A DNA stretch of 9,484 bases from positions 1 to 9,484 of the forward strand of contig JAGVNP010000263.1 of the NCBI GenBank assembly GCA_020053185.1, written 5' to 3'. The translations under genes and the position numbers were made by a program. The notes beneath the pieces are model-generated. The model was not told the DNA's origin. It saw only the letters and a program-made list of their open reading frames with translations, and made no database searches. Positions 6,483-9,484 of the stretch are shown piece by piece. The stretch's first letter is position 1; each line of letters begins with the position of its first letter. The DNA comes from Deltaproteobacteria bacterium. GTDB lineage: Bacteria; Desulfobacterota; Desulfomonilia; UBA1062.

Positions 6483-6917
6483 ATGAAAAACGAAGAGATA
6501 ACAAAGAAGGTGGAATCCTTGATCGAAAAAGAGGTTTCCATCATGGGCCTCGATCTTGTCGAGGCAGCCTTTGGCGGGGGAGTCTTGAAGGTAACGATAG
6601 ACAGCCCTTCCGGGGTTTCCTTGGATGAGTGCGTGGCAGTGAGCAGGCGAGTAGGGATTCTGCTGGATGCAGAAGACCCGATCCCTGAGCGGTACAAGCT
6701 CGAGGTAAGCTCTCCGGGCCTCACGAGAAAGCTCTCCAAGCCAGAGGATTTCGAACGGTTTACCGGCAAGCTTGTTAAGGTTCATACCCCGGAGGCGGTG
6801 TATAGAGGAATATTAAAAGGTCTTGTGGATGAAGATGTCCTGCTTGATATAGACGGAACACGAGTTTGTCTAAAGATGCAGGACATCATAAAGGCCAATC
6901 TCGACTTTGATTTCTAG
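6483..6917 (+). CDS. rimP: Ribosome maturation factor RimP
   Basis: RimP assists late 30S subunit assembly in the cytoplasm. The 144-aa product aligns by eye with the family: an N-terminal helix leading to MGLDLVEAAF (21-30), then KVTIDSPSGVSLDEC (36-50), the highly conserved LLDAEDPIPERYKLEVSSPGL region (60-80), and a C-terminal SH3-like barrel with KLVKVHT and LLDIDGTRV. ATG at 6483 gives the family's usual N-terminal helix. No Shine-Dalgarno precedes it: the terminator hairpin and T-run occupy the spot, and the nearest purine block, AGGGGG, is at 6441-6446. A TTG at 6474 is a less likely start lying inside the T-run. ATG at 6543 has AAAGAGG 8 nt upstream but would delete the conserved first helix. 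The stop TAG at 6915 overlaps the nusA ribosome site. Confidence 0.93.
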   Translation: MKNEEITKKVESLIEKEVSIMGLDLVEAAFGGGVLKVTIDSPSGVSLDECVAVSRRVGILLDAEDPIPERYKLEVSSPGLTRKLSKPEDFERFTGKLVKVHTPEAVYRGILKGLVDEDVLLDIDGTRVCLKMQDIIKANLDFDF

Positions 6918-6926
6918 GAGGAATCC

Positions 6927-8168
6927 ATGATTTTAAACATCTCAAAGGTTTTAGACCAGATAGTCAAGGAGAAAGGCCTTAAACTGGAAGATTTGATAGG
7001 CGCAATAGAGGCTGCAATGTTGAGCGCTGCCAAAAAAGTATATGGTGATTTTCCCAACCTCGAAGCGCAGTATAATCCAGAGCTTGACGAGGTAGAGATC
7101 TTCCAGTTCAAGGTTGTTGCTGACGAAATAGAGGATCCCAACAGCCAGATAATTCTTGAGGAAGCCAGAAAAGAGTTGGATCCAACCTGCCAGATCGGCG
7201 ACGAGCTTGGGTTTAAGCTGGATTCTTCCAAGCTAGGCAGAATAGCAGCGCAAAGCGCAAAACAGGTGATCATACAAAAAGTGAAAGAGGCAGAAAGAGA
7301 TGCTGTATATGATGAGTATATTGGCCGTAAATTTGAGGTGATCACTGGATTTGTTCACCGCTTTGAGCGCAGGGACATTATCGTAGCCCTTGGAAAAGCA
7401 GAGGCAATCCTAAGGGAAAAAGAGCAGATCCCCGGAGAGATGTTTAGGCGGGGAGACAGGATACAATCTTATATTCTTGACGTAACAAAATCCATGCGAT
7501 CTCCGCAGGTTGAGCTTTCAAGGACCCACCCCAGGTTTTTAGTAAAGTTGTTTGAGATCGAGGTGCCGGAGATTGCAGAAGGCATGGTGGAGATCGTTGC
7601 TGTAGCGAGAGAGGCAGGGGTACGATCAAAGGTCGCTGTGCGTTCGCATGATACAGGGATCGACCCGGTAGGAACATGCGTGGGAGTGAAGGGCGCTAGG
7701 GTTCAGAATGTTATACAGGAACTGCGGGGCGAGAGGCTAGATATTGTTCCCTGGTCAGAAGACCCAGTGCGCTTTGTATGCAATGCGCTCTCTCCGGCAA
7801 GGGTAAGCAAGGTGATTGTGGACAATACCAAGCGTGGCATGGAAGTTGTTGTTCCGGATGACCAGCTGAGTCTTGCAATCGGAAGAAAAGGACAAAACGT
7901 AAGACTGGTTGCCAAGCTCACCGGATGGCGAATCGATGTGAGTTCCGAAGGCAAGGAAAAGGTTGTGTCTTCAATAGACCTAAATCCGCTCTCGGCTATC
8001 GAGGGGCTTGATCATGTGCTGGCCGAGAAGCTGTATGATGCAGGATATAAGAGCATCGATTCCCTTGGAAAGGCCGAGGCTAATACGTTGGTCGGGGTTG
8101 AGGGGATAAGCGAGGATCTGGCGAAGAAGATTATTGAAAAGGCAGCATCACTGGCAAATGAAAAATAA
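6927..8168 (+). CDS. nusA: Transcription termination/antitermination factor NusA
   Basis: NusA binds RNA polymerase near the RNA exit channel and modulates pausing, termination and rRNA antitermination. The 413 residues show the N-terminal polymerase-binding domain (1-~130), an S1 domain (~134-198), KH1 (~200-279, with GVKGARV at 253-259) and KH2 (~280-345, with GRKGQNVRLV at 319-328). They end in a single helix-hairpin-helix unit (~355-410, LSAIEGLDHVLAEKL and VEGISEDLAKKI). That is shorter than the two acidic repeats of E. coli NusA (495 aa) and longer than the Gram-positive form (~370 aa). The ATG is preceded by AGGAGG, which overlaps the rimP stop. The 3' end overlaps ylxR by 11 bp, showing tight operon packing. 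Confidence 0.97.
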   Translation: MILNISKVLDQIVKEKGLKLEDLIGAIEAAMLSAAKKVYGDFPNLEAQYNPELDEVEIFQFKVVADEIEDPNSQIILEEARKELDPTCQIGDELGFKLDSSKLGRIAAQSAKQVIIQKVKEAERDAVYDEYIGRKFEVITGFVHRFERRDIIVALGKAEAILREKEQIPGEMFRRGDRIQSYILDVTKSMRSPQVELSRTHPRFLVKLFEIEVPEIAEGMVEIVAVAREAGVRSKVAVRSHDTGIDPVGTCVGVKGARVQNVIQELRGERLDIVPWSEDPVRFVCNALSPARVSKVIVDNTKRGMEVVVPDDQLSLAIGRKGQNVRLVAKLTGWRIDVSSEGKEKVVSSIDLNPLSAIEGLDHVLAEKLYDAGYKSIDSLGKAEANTLVGVEGISEDLAKKIIEKAASLANEK

Positions 8169-8553
8169 ATTGGAACCACAGAGACAGTGTATTGGGTGTA
8201 AAAGAGTATTTCCCAAGAAAGAGCTGTTGAGGTTTGTGAAAGGTCAATCAGGGTCTATAGTGATTGACAGAAAGAAAATTCTTCCTGGGCGAGGGGTGTA
8301 CCTTTGTCCGGATGAAAATTGTTTTAGTCGTGCAAGAAAGGGAAAGGTCTTTCAAAAGATGCTAGGTATAGATTCTGTGGTTGGCGATGAGGATGCGCGC
8401 ATCATGGATGCTCTAATAGAGAAAACAGATGAATTCCTTTGCAAACAAAATAAGCCCTTTCTCGGCGCGCCCGGTGAAAATCAGGAAAAATGCAGCATTA
8501 CTAGCAACATCCAGGCCTTTAAAAGGTGTTCTTCAAGAGGGGGTTGTGCATGA
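8158..8553 (+). CDS. ylxR: YlxR-family nucleic-acid-binding protein with extended C-terminus
   Basis: YlxR proteins are small nucleic-acid or nucleoid-associated proteins encoded between nusA and infB. The hallmark is complete here: QCIGCKRVFPKKELLRFV (10-27) with the CxxC pair at 11 and 14, then IVIDRKKILPGRGVYLCP (34-51) with the conserved GRG, and a second Cys pair C50/C55. The core of ~90 residues is followed by a 40-residue tail that I cannot assign, with four further cysteines (95, 112, 124, 130). ATG at 8158 overlaps the end of nusA and has no clear ribosome site, which suggests translational coupling. A TTG at 8134 would add eight residues without improving the match. The stop overlaps the infB start as ATGA. 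Confidence 0.92.
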   Translation: MKNKLEPQRQCIGCKRVFPKKELLRFVKGQSGSIVIDRKKILPGRGVYLCPDENCFSRARKGKVFQKMLGIDSVVGDEDARIMDALIEKTDEFLCKQNKPFLGAPGENQEKCSITSNIQAFKRCSSRGGCA

Positions 8554-9484
8554 AGAAGATGAGGGTTTTTGAACTCGCAAAAGACCTAGGGATAGACGCC
8601 AAAGAAATCATGAAGATTGCAAAAGACCTGGCTGTCTCGGTTGAGAATAATATGAGCATGCTTGATACCCACGATGTTGAAAGAATCAGAAAAAGGGTGG
8701 AGAGGCATGAGGATAAGGGGCCGGAGGAGTCTGCGGGAAAAGGAGACGTGTTCACCCAGGTCAGAGTAGCGACCAATGTCGTTAGAAGAAGGGCAAAGGT
8801 TGTTGCTCCTGATGCACCTCCCGAAGAGCCTGAACAGGCAAAGCCGCAAGAAGAGGTTTCTAAGGTTGAGGGGGAAACCCCTAAGGCAAAAGAACCTGAA
8901 AAGGTAAGTGAGGAATCAAAGCCCAAAAAGGCAGTAAAAAAACCAGTTGTTGGCAAGGAAGAGCCATCAATTGAGCCAGAAAAGAAAGAAGAATTAAAGG
9001 AAAAAATACCGCTTAAAGCTGAAGAGCTGGAAAAAAAGGAAATAAAAGAAGAAGCCCATGTTGAAGCAGGAAAGGCTGTTCCGGTACAAGAAAAAGCGGA
9101 GAGTGTCCCAGGGGTAAAGACAGAAGCCCTTACCGCCGAGGAAGAAGAAAAAAAAGAGAAGAAGAAGGGAAAGAAAAAAGAAGAGGTTTCTCTAGCAGGA
9201 GAACCTGAACGGCCATCATATAAAAAGATTGTAAAGATAAAAGACAAGCAGGTCTTTACTCAAAAAGATATTTACGGGGAAGGCCGGAGCCCATATGGAA
9301 AAAAGATAAAGAAACTCAAGAAAGAAATGGCTCCTGTCGAGACTCTCCCGGCCAGGAAAAAGAAAATAAAGATGGGGCGTAGCATAACGGTTGCAAGCCT
9401 TGCCAAGGAAATGGGTGTAAAAGTCTCAGAGGTCATAAAGATTCTGTTAGATCTTGGCGTGATGGCAACCCAGAATCAATTTAT
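8550..9484 (+). CDS. infB: Translation initiation factor IF-2, N-terminal 311 residues (partial, cut by right edge)
   Basis: IF-2 is the GTPase that brings fMet-tRNA to the 30S subunit. Only the N-terminal, pre-GTPase part is inside the window. It has a first IF2_N module (MRVFELAKDLGIDAKEIMKI, within 1-50), then a charged, disordered-looking Lys/Glu/Pro-rich linker (~85-250). A basic stretch follows, then a second IF2_N module beginning at S278 (SITVASLAKEMGVKVSEVI) and ending in LLDLGVMATQNQ at the edge. The ATG overlaps the ylxR stop and has GAGGGGG 7 nt upstream, so it should be well translated. The linker is encoded by very purine-rich DNA, including a 49-nt uninterrupted purine run. The two-module, long-linker form is common in proteobacterial and related IF-2; the G domain cannot be seen. 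Confidence 0.96.
   Translation, partial: MKKMRVFELAKDLGIDAKEIMKIAKDLAVSVENNMSMLDTHDVERIRKRVERHEDKGPEESAGKGDVFTQVRVATNVVRRRAKVVAPDAPPEEPEQAKPQEEVSKVEGETPKAKEPEKVSEESKPKKAVKKPVVGKEEPSIEPEKKEELKEKIPLKAEELEKKEIKEEAHVEAGKAVPVQEKAESVPGVKTEALTAEEEEKKEKKKGKKKEEVSLAGEPERPSYKKIVKIKDKQVFTQKDIYGEGRSPYGKKIKKLKKEMAPVETLPARKKKIKMGRSITVASLAKEMGVKVSEVIKILLDLGVMATQNQF
9138..9186 (+). repeat. 49-nt uninterrupted polypurine tract inside infB
   Basis: From 9138 to 9186 the plus strand has only A and G, including an A8 run (9148-9155) and an A6 run. It encodes the Glu/Lys block of the IF-2 linker (EEEE-KK-E-KKK-G-KKK-EE). It is low-complexity coding sequence rather than a separate element. Confidence 0.85.

Noticed and set aside
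6258..6785. Minus-strand open frame containing GVRTRDIQLGKLTLYQLSYAR
   Set aside because: This peptide is the well-known artificial translation of a tRNA antisense strand; it lies over tRNA-Gly and rimP.
8519..9247. 242-aa Ser/Phe-rich minus-strand open frame
   Set aside because: It is a shadow of the Lys/Glu-rich infB linker: purine-rich codons read in reverse give Ser and Phe. No start signal or family match.

Overview
The window looks like the chromosomal replication-origin neighbourhood of a bacterium, joined to the start of a translation and transcription operon. The gene families are all bacterial. Three things point to a diderm lineage, perhaps Desulfobacterota-like: a chromosomal ParABS locus, a rimP-nusA-ylxR-infB order without the L7Ae-type gene that Gram-positive bacteria place between ylxR and infB, and an IF2 with two IF2_N modules joined by a long Lys/Glu-rich linker. 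That placement is an inference with low confidence. I see no mobile element, CRISPR array or broken gene.

Left arm (about 1-4872, all on the minus strand). In transcription order: a three-pass membrane protein with a PH-like central domain, a perfect parS site, parA, parB (TAATG junction), a 177-bp, 79% A+T spacer, dnaN, then gyrB running off the left edge. dnaA is absent from the window, and recF, often found between dnaN and gyrB, is missing: dnaN and gyrB are only 14 bp apart. The A+T-rich spacer carries a probable dnaN promoter and five degenerate DnaA-box-like 9-mers, so it is a candidate oriC.

Right arm (about 4951-9484, all on the plus strand). A TatD-family nuclease gene; a YjbQ-family gene; a tRNA-Gly(CCC) with its own likely promoter and a strong hairpin terminator; then rimP, nusA, ylxR and infB, tightly packed, with infB cut by the right edge.

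All protein genes run outward from one divergence point near 4.9 kb. One 60-base line sampled on each side fits a strand-composition switch: plus-strand G is slightly below C on the left and far above C on the right. Together with parS this suggests that the two replication arms separate within or very near the window. Functionally, ParA, ParB and parS segregate origins, DnaN and GyrB serve replication, and the right-hand operon supports ribosome maturation, transcription elongation control and translation initiation.
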